Source: Sedimentisphaerales bacterium
GTDB taxonomy: Bacteria > Planctomycetota > Phycisphaerae > Sedimentisphaerales > Anaerohalosphaeraceae
Length of the DNA: 64,000 bases
Assembly: GCA_028282905.1 (NCBI GenBank)
Contig: JANQGW010000220.1
Coordinates: 1-64,000 of the forward strand
Reading direction: 5' to 3'
In this document: one piece after another, positions 44,958-53,960 of the stretch
Numbering within the stretch: position 1 is the stretch's first letter
Layout: each line of letters begins with the position of its first letter
The notes under the pieces: model-generated
What the model was told of the DNA's origin: nothing
Databases searched by the model: none
What the model saw: the letters and a program-made list of their open reading frames with translations, nothing else
Made by a program: the position numbers and the translations under genes

Positions 44958-47771
44958 CTAATTACAATCCGGAATTAAATTACAATTCTGCCAGCTTTCA
45001 CACAGCATCGCCAGATCTTCCAGGTTAACGATACAATCCCGGTTAATATCCGAAGGCGGGTATTCCAGGCACACTGTCTCACCGGGAAGGACTTCCTGAA
45101 CACGCTTCAGCGTGGGTGACGAAACAAGCAATGCCCCGTCCACATAGACCTTCAGACCGCTGCCCAGACCATACTTACTGCCGTCGCGGTCCCAGACAAT
45201 CGTCAGAATCCGTCCATGATAGAGTACATTATCCAGACAGAACCAGTCCCACTGGTCTGTCGGCAGCAACGGATCCACCTCCACCATCGCATCGGCCCGC
45301 GGTCGAAAACCCACCAGATCACTGATGATAATATCGCAATACGTCGAGTGGTTATACGCATAGCCCCGCGGCGTATCGGGAGCGCCCCGCTGTGTCCAGT
45401 GGCCGCTGTCAGCACCGCCGGAAGCCGACGATTCATCAATATAAGTATGAATCCGTGTTTCACCGTCGCGGGTAATGGTTTCGCGATGACTGTTCGTATA
45501 GATTTCAATCTGTTCATAGAAATCGGTCAGGTCGACATAATTTTGCTCATAGCCGCGAAGCAGATTGGCCATACCCTTCAGCGTAATCGAAGTCGCATAC
45601 GGCCAGACGGGGCCGTCCCACTGACAGCATCTGCCGATCGCGCCGGGATTATAACCGTCTTCGTCGTGGGCACCGCTGGCCAGGCCGTACGGCGTGGTGA
45701 AGCTGTCCAGGTGACTCCAGGCTAGATCATAATCGACTTCTCCGCCGTCATCGGGAATATTGAAATACCACGGCGTAAACCCGTGTTCCTCGCGTTTGTC
45801 CTGCAAAGAGCTGTCGGCGGGAAAATCACCATAACCAACCTTGAAAAACTCATCCGCCGGATCCCACAAATGCGTCAGCATCGCCTGCTTAATACCGTCA
45901 GCCGTTGTGTCAAACTGTCTGGCCTTGACCAGATACGCGCCGGCATTGTCCTTATCATAACCGGCAAGAATTCGGAACATCTCCGCAATCGCCCGCGTAT
46001 CGCCAACCATACAGGAATTGAGCGTCGCGCGTTTACCGCTGCCGGCATAGCTGTTTTCCATCCCGTCACGGTCGTCATGCTGCCAGAACAAACCGTCGTG
46101 GGCATCCAGATAGGCGACTTGCCTTTCACCGCCGGGCACCGTATTGCTGACCCATCCGTAATAATTCGTCTCCAGGTTCAGTCGATTTGACGTATTGGTC
46201 AGAAGCTCGGCAACAAGCCCGGCATCCGGACGTACCTTATGTCTCGCATAGACCGCATCCGCCAGCCAGCAAGTATAACGCCGCGGATTGGCCGCCGAAT
46301 GAACCATCCAGTAACGTTCGTAATCGTTCATTAACTGAACATCATGAATCCAGCGCCCTTCGTAAATATGGTGAGACACCGGACAGGCCACCGTATTGGT
46401 CGAATCCGCATGGCCGACCGGGTCGATAAACTCAGTAACCACCAGGTTCGGCGCTTCCGTTGAACCGATATTCTTGATATGCTTGCGATAGGTCCACCAG
46501 CGGTAATAATAGGTCCGCACAAAATCCGCATCGGGCGCATCAAACAGGGGAATATTTTCCTTGAGATAGTCAAATGCGTCGGAGTGGCCGTTTTGGTCAA
46601 AGTCAGCATTTTTGATAAATTGGCCGCCATAGACCCCGTTATTAACCTGCGAGACTTCTTCATCCGTTGCCACTTGGAAGAACCAGCGGTCTTCAGCATT
46701 GAACTCGTTCACAAAGGTTTCAATCAGATTGGGATCCAGCAGCATTGGAGACGCTTTTTCAACATCCTGATACGTCTGGAATGTCCAGATGCGTCCTTCA
46801 ACAACCGACGGCGATGTCGGATGGTCATCGACAACATAATCAACCCGCCAGAAGTAATAGGAATCAATCGCCACTGGCCCGGAAAACACGGAAGTCATGG
46901 TCGCGGGAACAATGGACAACAGTTCGGAACTGCCGGGGCCTGCGTCCGTAACCGCCTGCAGACTCCTGCCGAGATACACACGATATTCAAGAATATCATC
47001 TTCCGGCGACGCTGGAGCCCTCCATTGCAATTCAACGCCTTCCGCCGGAATGGAACCGGCACCATTCAGCGGTAGCGGATTCGAAACCGTTGATTCAAAT
47101 GACAGTGAGAAATTATCGAAGACAGCGCTGCCCTCATTATCGGAAAATGTCGCCTGGCATATCCCCACCTGAACCGTCTCGGGCATATCAGCCCGCGTTT
47201 GGGTTCCCAGCAGCATCCAGTCGTCTGTCTCATGTTCTTTGATATAGATTTCAAAAACGTCGCCTATCCGGACCAGCCGCAGATAGGGCCAAAGACTTCC
47301 ACCGCTGCCAAAACTGCTGGAGCCGCCGTTATCCGTCGAGCGTCCTCTCGTATATCCGCCATAGGCAAAATGACGCAGCATGATATAATCCTCACCCTCC
47401 GGCGCCCCCGGCACGCGGACCATCAAACCCATATCATGATATTGCGGATCATTGGCGCTGACGACCTGCACCTGGGCGGAAAAATCCCCGGTGATATTTT
47501 TATAAATCAGCAAACCGTCCGCATCCGTTCTTTCCCAGTTGCCGTTCGTCGAGATCATTGACAATCCCCCGTCGGTCACGGTAACCGCCGCCACCGAACA
47601 ATCACCGGATACACCATCTTCGCCGTTATAAATCAGTCCGTCCCAGATCGTTCCGGCTGTTCCCTCTGCCACATAATTATGAGCAGTATCAAAATTGTCC
47701 GTCACTGTTGACGCCGGACTGTTTGAAAATATCACTGCTAACAGGATACACCCAATGAAATGTCTTTTCAT
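44958..47771 (-). CDS. multi-domain (alpha/alpha)6 glycosidase with dockerin-like tail
   Basis: A 937-residue exported protein with a signal peptide M-K-R-H-F-I-G to about residue 21. About 22-210 is a beta-sandwich of the DUF1349/LamG type. About 215-330 is fibronectin III-like (L-Q-W-R-A-P, then Y-Y-F-W-R-V-D). The catalytic region, about 345-860, is an (alpha/alpha)6 barrel of the MGH1/GH63-like kind, with W-D-G-P-V-W-P-Y-A-T-S near residue 715 (Asp is a candidate acid). The C-terminus ends D-I-N-R-D-C-I-V-N-L-E-D-L, a dockerin-like EF-hand. The ATG 47769-47771 has GGGGAA upstream; the open frame reaches 48059 but only through a mobile-element-like repeat. Substrate unknown; next to two GH127 genes. 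Confidence 0.8.
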   Translation of the reverse strand: MKRHFIGCILLAVIFSNSPASTVTDNFDTAHNYVAEGTAGTIWDGLIYNGEDGVSGDCSVAAVTVTDGGLSMISTNGNWERTDADGLLIYKNITGDFSAQVQVVSANDPQYHDMGLMVRVPGAPEGEDYIMLRHFAYGGYTRGRSTDNGGSSSFGSGGSLWPYLRLVRIGDVFEIYIKEHETDDWMLLGTQTRADMPETVQVGICQATFSDNEGSAVFDNFSLSFESTVSNPLPLNGAGSIPAEGVELQWRAPASPEDDILEYRVYLGRSLQAVTDAGPGSSELLSIVPATMTSVFSGPVAIDSYYFWRVDYVVDDHPTSPSVVEGRIWTFQTYQDVEKASPMLLDPNLIETFVNEFNAEDRWFFQVATDEEVSQVNNGVYGGQFIKNADFDQNGHSDAFDYLKENIPLFDAPDADFVRTYYYRWWTYRKHIKNIGSTEAPNLVVTEFIDPVGHADSTNTVACPVSHHIYEGRWIHDVQLMNDYERYWMVHSAANPRRYTCWLADAVYARHKVRPDAGLVAELLTNTSNRLNLETNYYGWVSNTVPGGERQVAYLDAHDGLFWQHDDRDGMENSYAGSGKRATLNSCMVGDTRAIAEMFRILAGYDKDNAGAYLVKARQFDTTADGIKQAMLTHLWDPADEFFKVGYGDFPADSSLQDKREEHGFTPWYFNIPDDGGEVDYDLAWSHLDSFTTPYGLASGAHDEDGYNPGAIGRCCQWDGPVWPYATSITLKGMANLLRGYEQNYVDLTDFYEQIEIYTNSHRETITRDGETRIHTYIDESSASGGADSGHWTQRGAPDTPRGYAYNHSTYCDIIISDLVGFRPRADAMVEVDPLLPTDQWDWFCLDNVLYHGRILTIVWDRDGSKYGLGSGLKVYVDGALLVSSPTLKRVQEVLPGETVCLEYPPSDINRDCIVNLEDLAMLCESWQNCNLIPDCN

Positions 47772-47887
47772 AATGTTCCCCAGAAATCTTCTCAATTCAT
47801 ATTTAGAATAATGATGATGGTAAAAGAAATATCTTATTGTCGCGCTGAGAAGAAAAACATAATTCTGTCGAAACATCAGTCCCCTGT

Positions 47888-48053
47888 TTAGAAGCTGTTT
47901 CAAAACTTCTTTTGGAGTTGCAGCGCGGCATTTTTTCGCCTGATAAGGCGTTGTAAAGGGGCCATAGTCGAAACTATTGCCGCTTTTTCGCAACGCTGTC
48001 AGGCGGTAAAAGGACCGTTGCAAGCCAAAATTGAGTTTTGAAATGGCTTCTAA
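47888..48053. mobile_element. MITE-like imperfect palindrome (166 bp)
   Basis: The element is an end-to-end imperfect inverted repeat. The ends read ttagaagctgtttcaaaac (47888-47906) and, on the other strand, ttagaagccatttcaaaac (from 48053), differing at two positions. Inner parts also pair, including a cgcctgataaggcgttg-like arm. It has no open frame encoding a transposase. Terminal inverted repeats of this kind are usual for IS-derived miniature elements. No flanking target duplication was recognised. It lies upstream of the glycosidase start and may affect its expression. Confidence 0.75.
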
Positions 48054-48113
48054 GCACATTTTAACTGCCCCCCGGCATACACTGTTTTAATATTCATCCT
48101 AAAACACAGGCCA

Positions 48114-48153
48114 AGGGGCTGCCCCGAAAAAGCAGGACAGCCCCTCGTTTTTT
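48114..48153 (+). terminator. strong hairpin with T-run
   Basis: The stem aggggctg (48114-48121) / cagcccct (48138-48145) is followed by cg and T6. On the plus strand this looks like an intrinsic terminator, but no plus-strand gene ends here. On the minus strand the hairpin follows the LamG-protein gene with an A-rich stretch before it. It may insulate that gene from the next. Confidence 0.6.
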
Positions 48154-48177
48154 ACCACACACGAAACAATTTAGTAT

Positions 48178-50193
48178 TTACTCACTGCAGGCGGATTCCG
48201 GATAAAGATTGCAATCCAGCCACGAACCGGCCATAATAGCAAAGTCTGCCAGATTTACTCTACAGTCACCATCAAGGTCATTTTCGACATCGCCCAGGCA
48301 AACCGAAGCACCTGGTTTATCCGTTGTGTACTCAGCAGCAATCTGAATATCTGTCAGAGCATAGTTATAGATTCGGACTTCATCGATATCACCGGGGAAA
48401 AACTCAATTCCCGGTCTCGTACAACCGATAGCAAAATTACTCAAATCCGGAACTTCGTGCACACCCACGGTATCGCTGCCAATGGACTTTCCATCGTAAT
48501 ACAGGGTTCGGTCAGTCCCATCACACGTGGCAGCCACATAATGCCATTCGTTGAGACCATTTTCCAGATCGGTATCTGCATTATAGTCATCGCCCCACCA
48601 GTAGTTAAACAGGTCGTCGCCGTTGTCAATCTTCATCGCATTCACTTGTCGGCTGTCACCATAAGAACCCCAACCAATAATACCCTTATCATTAAGAGTA
48701 CTGCTTACGCGAATCCAGGCGGAAATTGTATAGGACTCATTACCCACCGGAATATCATTGGCATCGCCGCTGCCGTCCAGCGTCAGCATGTCGCCGTCAC
48801 CGTCAAAACTCATCGCGCCGCCAACCTGGCCGTCAACGATCCAGTTCGGATCTCCGTTAAAGACTGTGCCAATAGCATTCTCAGAATCAACTGCAGCCGT
48901 ACCAGCACCTTCCTCGAAGGACCAGTGAGCCACCAGTATCCTAACGGTTAAACGACCTGTATCCGAAGGAGTTGAACCTGCCGAATTGGTTGCCACACAA
49001 TGATAATCGCCGATATCGCCGGCCTGTGCATCCAGAACCGTCAAGGTATCTGTCGCGGTACCGGTGAAGTCGTCACCATCGGCCAGCATCTGGTCATCTT
49101 TGTACCATTGATAGCTTGCACCGGAAACATCTGTCAGTGCAACGGTAAAGACAGGGGCAGAACCGGCATCGACCAACTGATCAGCTGGGTGTTCGCTAAA
49201 GAACGGAACCGACGGAATCGTGGTAAACGACCACAGGTCACCGGGGTGGGCAATGGAGTCAAGCCCGTTCGGCTCATAGGCATCAACGTACCAGTAGTAG
49301 GTGACATCGTTATCCATGTCACCGGAGACCAGCGAATGCAGTGCCGGGTCAACCGTCAGAACATTCAGTCCGTCAACGATCTTTTCCATGTCGCCGCCCG
49401 TGACTTCATTGGGATCGGTACCGAACCAGACATCATATTTTGTGGGCACGTAGTCATCCGGCGCTTCCCAGACGAGGAAGCTGTCAATGGCAACACCGTC
49501 TTTACCGTTTGCCGGTGTCGGATTCTTTGCCTTAAGACTTGCAGGAATCACAGCGGCAATGTTATCGACCTGGTAAAATCCGGATTGAATAGCGGCACCA
49601 TTCGGCGGCGTTTGGAGCATCAGGAAAAGGTTATCCGTGGCGTTGGCCGCAGATATATCGAGTAGGGCCTGTACCGCTACGGCATTGCCGGCATCCGCGG
49701 GATGAGCAGGTAAATGGACAATCACTGAGTCAATCAGCACTTCGTCCGTAGCCGCGTCCGGCAGATAGCCGCTCGAACCATCAGCGCCGGCATATGTGGC
49801 TGACTGGTACACCGACACGATCACCGCGATATCCTCGGTGCCGCTTCCGTCAGTAGGCCGCCCCATCTCGAAATCGATTTGCAGGGCGGCATCCCCGGCG
49901 TCTTTCGTGGCGATATTCTGGTAAATATACGCATGCTCGCCGCTGTCACCGAGTCGATCCGCTGCTGAAGAGGCCATCAGCGCAAACGCACCACCTGCGC
50001 CAAACGCATCGTTTCGAGTGGCGTGCATGGCGGAACGGTAGGTCCTGGTGTCATCAAACCAACCCGCTACGTCATCCACATCGCCAGATGCAGGGGCACC
50101 CGTCTCAAAATCCCCGTTGACCACCGTAATAGCGGCCTGCGACAGACCCGCAGTGACCAGCAGCAGTAAAACAAAAAGATTCACATATTTCAT
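48178..50193 (-). CDS. surface protein: paralogous N-domain, Ig-like, LamG and dockerin-like tail
   Basis: A 671-residue exported protein with a signal peptide (about 1-21, ending S-Q-A-A). About 22-210 is a beta-rich domain shared with the PEP-CTERM protein upstream (V-V-N-G-D-F, W-F-D-D-T-R-T-Y-R, H-A-Y-I-Y-Q-N-I). About 215-330 is fibronectin III-like, about 335-420 Ig-like (Y-Q-W-Y-K-D-D, Y-H-C-V-A-T-N), and about 425-625 a LamG/concanavalin-like domain (H-W-S-F-E-E-G, W-H-Y-V-A-A-T-C). The tail has dockerin-like EF-hands (D-L-D-G-D-C-R-V-N-L). Expected at or beyond the cell surface, probably as a glycan-binding scaffold part. The ATG 50191-50193 is preferred over the extension to 50229. 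Confidence 0.8.
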   Translation of the reverse strand: MKYVNLFVLLLLVTAGLSQAAITVVNGDFETGAPASGDVDDVAGWFDDTRTYRSAMHATRNDAFGAGGAFALMASSAADRLGDSGEHAYIYQNIATKDAGDAALQIDFEMGRPTDGSGTEDIAVIVSVYQSATYAGADGSSGYLPDAATDEVLIDSVIVHLPAHPADAGNAVAVQALLDISAANATDNLFLMLQTPPNGAAIQSGFYQVDNIAAVIPASLKAKNPTPANGKDGVAIDSFLVWEAPDDYVPTKYDVWFGTDPNEVTGGDMEKIVDGLNVLTVDPALHSLVSGDMDNDVTYYWYVDAYEPNGLDSIAHPGDLWSFTTIPSVPFFSEHPADQLVDAGSAPVFTVALTDVSGASYQWYKDDQMLADGDDFTGTATDTLTVLDAQAGDIGDYHCVATNSAGSTPSDTGRLTVRILVAHWSFEEGAGTAAVDSENAIGTVFNGDPNWIVDGQVGGAMSFDGDGDMLTLDGSGDANDIPVGNESYTISAWIRVSSTLNDKGIIGWGSYGDSRQVNAMKIDNGDDLFNYWWGDDYNADTDLENGLNEWHYVAATCDGTDRTLYYDGKSIGSDTVGVHEVPDLSNFAIGCTRPGIEFFPGDIDEVRIYNYALTDIQIAAEYTTDKPGASVCLGDVENDLDGDCRVNLADFAIMAGSWLDCNLYPESACSE

Positions 50194-50332
50194 TGCTTCA
50201 CCCTTTCTAATAATAACATTCTCAATCATTTAATTCCCATTCAACATACACTTTATCTCATTACTCAAAATTTTGTCATTCCCCTTTCTTGCCCCTCTCA
50301 CCAAGCCCCAAACACATCTTAAAAAGCCCGTA

Positions 50333-50377
50333 AGGGCCATGACTTCGGGAAAAGCCGTACCCCGGTGTCATGACCCT
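50333..50377 (-). terminator. possible terminator after the PEP-CTERM gene
   Basis: agggccatgac (50333-50343) and gtcatgaccct (50367-50377) pair with one mismatch around a 23-base loop. On the minus strand the hairpin is followed by ttacgggctttttaag. It is between the PEP-CTERM gene and the next minus-strand gene. Confidence 0.5.
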
Positions 50378-50392
50378 CCAAAACATTCTCAC

Positions 50393-51136
50393 TTATTTAC
50401 GTCGCCGCAGCAGCCCCAGGCCGCCGATGCCCAGCAGAACCATTGTTGCCGGTTCCGGGACAATCGCAGCGGAAATGTTATCCACTTGGAAAAACGACGG
50501 GGAACTCGCTCCCGTTTGGAGCATGAGGAACAAGTTGTCAGTGGTGTTCGCCGAAGCCAGGTCGAGCAATGCCTGAACCGACACGGCATTGCCGGTGCCG
50601 GCGCCCTGCCCGGCCAGCGTAATCGTCGCCGAATCAATCAACACTTCGTCCGTGGCGGCGTCCGGCAGATAGCCAGCAGAACCTTCGATGCCGACAAATG
50701 TAGCCGACTGGTACAATGAGACGACCACTTGGATATCCTGGGTGCCGTCACCGTCAGTGGGTCGGCCCATATCGAAGTTGACTGCCATCTGGGCATCCCC
50801 GGCCTCCAGCGTACCGATGTTCTGATAAATGTAGGCATGCTCACCGCTGTCACCAATTCGATCTGGAGCTGAAGAGGCAAACAGCACGAACGCAGTACCG
50901 GCGTCAAATGCATCGTTTCGAGTAGCGTGCATGGCGGAACGGTAGGTCCTGGTGTCATCAAACCAACCCACCACGTCATCCTGGTCAGAACCGGCCGCAG
51001 GGGCACCCGGACCGTCAAAATCCCCATTGACCACGCTAATGGCGGCCGTCGCCGAGCCGGCGGTCATCACAATAATCGCTAACATCAGAACCGACAACAT
51101 TTGTAACGTTTGCTTTTTCATCTTTCTTAGTTTCAT
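50393..51136 (-). CDS. PEP-CTERM sorting-domain protein
   Basis: An exported 247-residue protein. The signal peptide is M-K-L-R-K-M-K-K-Q... to about residue 31. About 32-215 is a beta-rich domain closely similar to the N-domain of the neighbouring LamG protein, including identical W-F-D-D-T-R-T-Y-R and G-D-S-G-E-H-A-Y-I-Y-Q. The end is a PEP-CTERM tail: V-P-E-P-A-T-M-V-L-L-G, glycine-rich helix, R-R-R-K. Such tails are cut by exosortase and target the protein to the cell surface. No exosortase gene is in the window. ATG 51134-51136 has GGAGG nine bases upstream. Confidence 0.9.
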   Translation of the reverse strand: MKLRKMKKQTLQMLSVLMLAIIVMTAGSATAAISVVNGDFDGPGAPAAGSDQDDVVGWFDDTRTYRSAMHATRNDAFDAGTAFVLFASSAPDRIGDSGEHAYIYQNIGTLEAGDAQMAVNFDMGRPTDGDGTQDIQVVVSLYQSATFVGIEGSAGYLPDAATDEVLIDSATITLAGQGAGTGNAVSVQALLDLASANTTDNLFLMLQTGASSPSFFQVDNISAAIVPEPATMVLLGIGGLGLLRRRK

Positions 51137-51332
51137 CAATCCACACCTCCAAAAAACTTTTAATACTTCTATTCAACTACCGCATACTTCAATATCACCC
51201 ATGAGTGTTTTTCAAAACCTTACTTGTACTATCTCGCTCTAATACTACAGCATCTTGAAATCCAGCACCCTATCTGCGCGCACCGCCCCTGTTGTAAGTC
51301 AAAATATTTTTTCTGCCGATGAAATCGACAGC

Positions 51333-52193
51333 TTAACGGCTGCGTTTATAGGCCAGGGTATTCAGCATATAATCCATATCAGCATTCCGATTCGGCGACC
51401 GATGATTAATCGTCCGGTCGGGGATATTGCCGCCCTTGATCGGACTATTCTGCAGCCACTCAGTCGTGCGGCTGTCTCGCCATTTGTATTTTTCCACATG
51501 GCCGTCCGCAAATGCCAGCGTCGCTCCCTTTGTATGCCAGGCCGCCACCGGATCATACCATCGCTCATTAGGAATGTCGATAATCCAGGAACCGGCGTTC
51601 CAGCCAAATTCCTCATCCGTTTCTTCCACTCCGATGTATTTGGCGCTGGGAACTTTCAAATCGGTCATCTTCCGGATATAATGGTCTGATGTAACATACC
51701 CTCTCCAGCCCGACATAATACTGCCCACCAGCGAATAACTCCGATAGCCGACCCCCCTTTTGGTATCCCGTTTATCGCCCGGGCAGTGATAGGTTTTTTC
51801 TTCTTCGATATAGGGCCAGAGCCTGCCGCCCTTGATGCCGTTGATTTCGTATTCCGTTGTAGGCCCTTCGTCCGGATACTTAACCGGATTGCCGTCATTG
51901 TCAGTCGGACAGCCAACCCAATCGCGTCTTTTATTATTGGCAATTTGATCCGGCGTATGCCATGCATCCGCCGTCACCAGGTGCCCGCTGTTATCTTCCT
52001 GGTACATATAAAAAGCCTGCGCAATACCCCGCAGATTTGCGCCGCAGGGAATCTGCGTTGCCAGTTCCTTGGCCTTACTTAACGCCGGCATCACAATCGC
52101 CATCAGCAAGGCAATAATAGCGATCACCACCAATAATTCGATCAGCGTAAAACCGTGTTGAGCTTTCTGGCAATAAAATTTATTCTCTTTCAT
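51333..52193 (-). CDS. pseudopilin-like protein with intact prepilin motif
   Basis: The N-terminus has a full prepilin cleavage motif, H-G-F-T-L-I-E-L-L-V-V, with cleavage expected after Gly14 and Glu at +5. A 24-residue hydrophobic helix follows, then a globular domain with C-G-A-N-L-R-G-I-A and the late F-A-D-G-H-V-E. These proteins belong to the planctomycete-type pseudopilin family, often encoded near sigma/FecR pairs and glycan genes. Their job is unproven; a role in type II secretion or a surface fibre is possible. It follows the FecR gene by about 80 bases on the same strand. Confidence 0.85.
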   Translation of the reverse strand: MKENKFYCQKAQHGFTLIELLVVIAIIALLMAIVMPALSKAKELATQIPCGANLRGIAQAFYMYQEDNSGHLVTADAWHTPDQIANNKRRDWVGCPTDNDGNPVKYPDEGPTTEYEINGIKGGRLWPYIEEEKTYHCPGDKRDTKRGVGYRSYSLVGSIMSGWRGYVTSDHYIRKMTDLKVPSAKYIGVEETDEEFGWNAGSWIIDIPNERWYDPVAAWHTKGATLAFADGHVEKYKWRDSRTTEWLQNSPIKGGNIPDRTINHRSPNRNADMDYMLNTLAYKRSR

Positions 52194-52271
52194 CGTACCA
52201 ACCTTTTCACTAAAACCATATTATCGACATACAGCTCCGGCCTGCCGTCCTGGCAATAACCGGGAGATAAA

Positions 52272-53960
52272 TTACTCAACCGAAATCATCGGTTCGGCAA
52301 AGATGCACCAGTCACAGTTAGTGGACCGGCTTTTTTCCTGGGTGTCAGTGGCAAGAATGTCGGGATCGCCGCCGTCAGTAGCGATCAGTGTCAGGAACCG
52401 GTCGCTTTGACGCAGCCGGATTTCAATAGTATCACACAGCCCCTTTATGTTGACGTTACGATTCTGATAGCAAACCTTTCCGTCCAGCAAAACCCAGAAG
52501 TCTGCGTTACTGTCTTTCGGCGCCGTTTCATCAATACCGATCTTTGAACGGAAGATCAGTTCACTATCGACCGGCACACGACTGCGGAGTTGTTGAAGAT
52601 CAAACGTCACGCCAATGTTGGCATGCATAAACAAGCCGGGATTGCCCGGACGCCCGTATTGGACGCCATCCAGAAGCATTGCCTCCGGATCAAGTGTCTC
52701 GGCCATATTCATCGTCAGATCCGAACAGAACAGACCGTTGGTCGGCGGGCATTCTTCAAAAAGATGCCCCTGCGTCGTCACGGTCTGGGTCTGAGCACCG
52801 TTCGGAATGAAAATACCATCCACGAACGTGTTCCATTTTACCGGGACATACGTATTAGCCACCTCGCGGTCTTTATGCAGCCGCTGCACCTGACGTCCCG
52901 TACGCGGATCGATAGAGGTGGCAAAACCCTGTCTTGAAATCCCGTCACCACCGGTTGCCAGGTTCACCAGATCAAACGACTCACCCCGCCAGATGTGCTT
53001 ATCCTTCGAAGAAATATGCCGAACAAATATCTTAGGCTCAACGCGAATATCCTGAATATCATCCGCATCAGAATCAACACGAACCGCCTGACCCTTGCTC
53101 ACTTCACGGGCAGATTGACTGCCGCCGTCAATGCCGGCTGTCATAGAAGCACGCCCTTTGAACATGTGCAGGTCACTGGTTCCGTCAAAATCCACCTTAA
53201 CGCCAAATTCAGTGCCGATGTCCACAATGCTGGAACAGGGAGTATTGACGGTAAACCCGCTGGCCTCGGAAGGCACGGTCGCATACAACCGGCCGTAACT
53301 GAGGTACATACTCTCAAAGCTCTTGAGGTCAAATTCCGCCGGCCCTTCAATAATCACTTCCGCACCCGTATAGAACTCAATCTTGACACAGCCTTTCAGT
53401 AAGTGTCGGGAACCGTCATAATTATTCAAATGGTCGCCAACATTTGCCGGTAAATCAGGACTTGCCCATCTTGCCCCCACCGCATCAGTTATCTGCGCAA
53501 CCATCTCGCGTGTCTGAGCGGGAGGAATAATTTTCACATAGGTAATGATCAGCAGCATTGCCGCAATCGATACAATCGCCGCTGTCAAACTGAACTTATT
53601 CACTTTATACACTGTTTTCTCACGTACAACCTTTTGGATCAACTCTCGTTCAGGCAATTCTTCCGGAATGACAATCGTTGGGGCCGTTTTTTCATCTTCG
53701 GCCATCGCCCTTAAAGTTGACTCCAGCGACTCAGCGGAAGGATGATCAGTACCGCCAGGCGACCTGCCCATCGCTTCAGAAACCATCCCCAGCTTAAAAT
53801 ACGCATTATCCATTAAAAATTCTGTGCAGTAATCGACAGCCTCTTTGCCGGTTGAGGCAAAGTCACGAATCTCCTGCATTTCAGTCTCATCCGCAACGCC
53901 TTCACACAAACGCAGAAGCAGTTGGCTGATACGGAATAGCTGTTTCTCGTCAAACGTCAT
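52272..53960 (-). CDS. FecR-type anti-sigma protein with NPCBM-like carbohydrate-binding domain
   Basis: About 562 residues from the chosen start. A cytoplasmic anti-sigma segment of about 110 residues is followed by one membrane helix (about 124-148), a FecR domain at about 185-280 (G-V-K-I-E-F-Y-T-G-A-E-V-I-I-E-G-P-A), and a C-terminal region about 400-555 resembling the NPCBM/NEW2 domain (L-I-F-R-S-K-I-G-I-D-E, then F-W-V-L-L-D-G-K). NPCBM domains bind glycans, so this sensor may read a sugar directly instead of via a TonB receptor. The ATG overlaps the sigma-factor stop by one base (TGATG), which implies translational coupling. An open extension to 53975 lies inside the sigma gene. Confidence 0.85.
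   Translation of the reverse strand: MTFDEKQLFRISQLLLRLCEGVADETEMQEIRDFASTGKEAVDYCTEFLMDNAYFKLGMVSEAMGRSPGGTDHPSAESLESTLRAMAEDEKTAPTIVIPEELPERELIQKVVREKTVYKVNKFSLTAAIVSIAAMLLIITYVKIIPPAQTREMVAQITDAVGARWASPDLPANVGDHLNNYDGSRHLLKGCVKIEFYTGAEVIIEGPAEFDLKSFESMYLSYGRLYATVPSEASGFTVNTPCSSIVDIGTEFGVKVDFDGTSDLHMFKGRASMTAGIDGGSQSAREVSKGQAVRVDSDADDIQDIRVEPKIFVRHISSKDKHIWRGESFDLVNLATGGDGISRQGFATSIDPRTGRQVQRLHKDREVANTYVPVKWNTFVDGIFIPNGAQTQTVTTQGHLFEECPPTNGLFCSDLTMNMAETLDPEAMLLDGVQYGRPGNPGLFMHANIGVTFDLQQLRSRVPVDSELIFRSKIGIDETAPKDSNADFWVLLDGKVCYQNRNVNIKGLCDTIEIRLRQSDRFLTLIATDGGDPDILATDTQEKSRSTNCDWCIFAEPMISVE

Noticed and set aside
47772..48059. N-terminal extension of the glycosidase gene
   Set aside because: The open frame goes through the MITE-like repeat and has no signal peptide at its start; the inner ATG at 47771 has both a ribosome site and a signal peptide.
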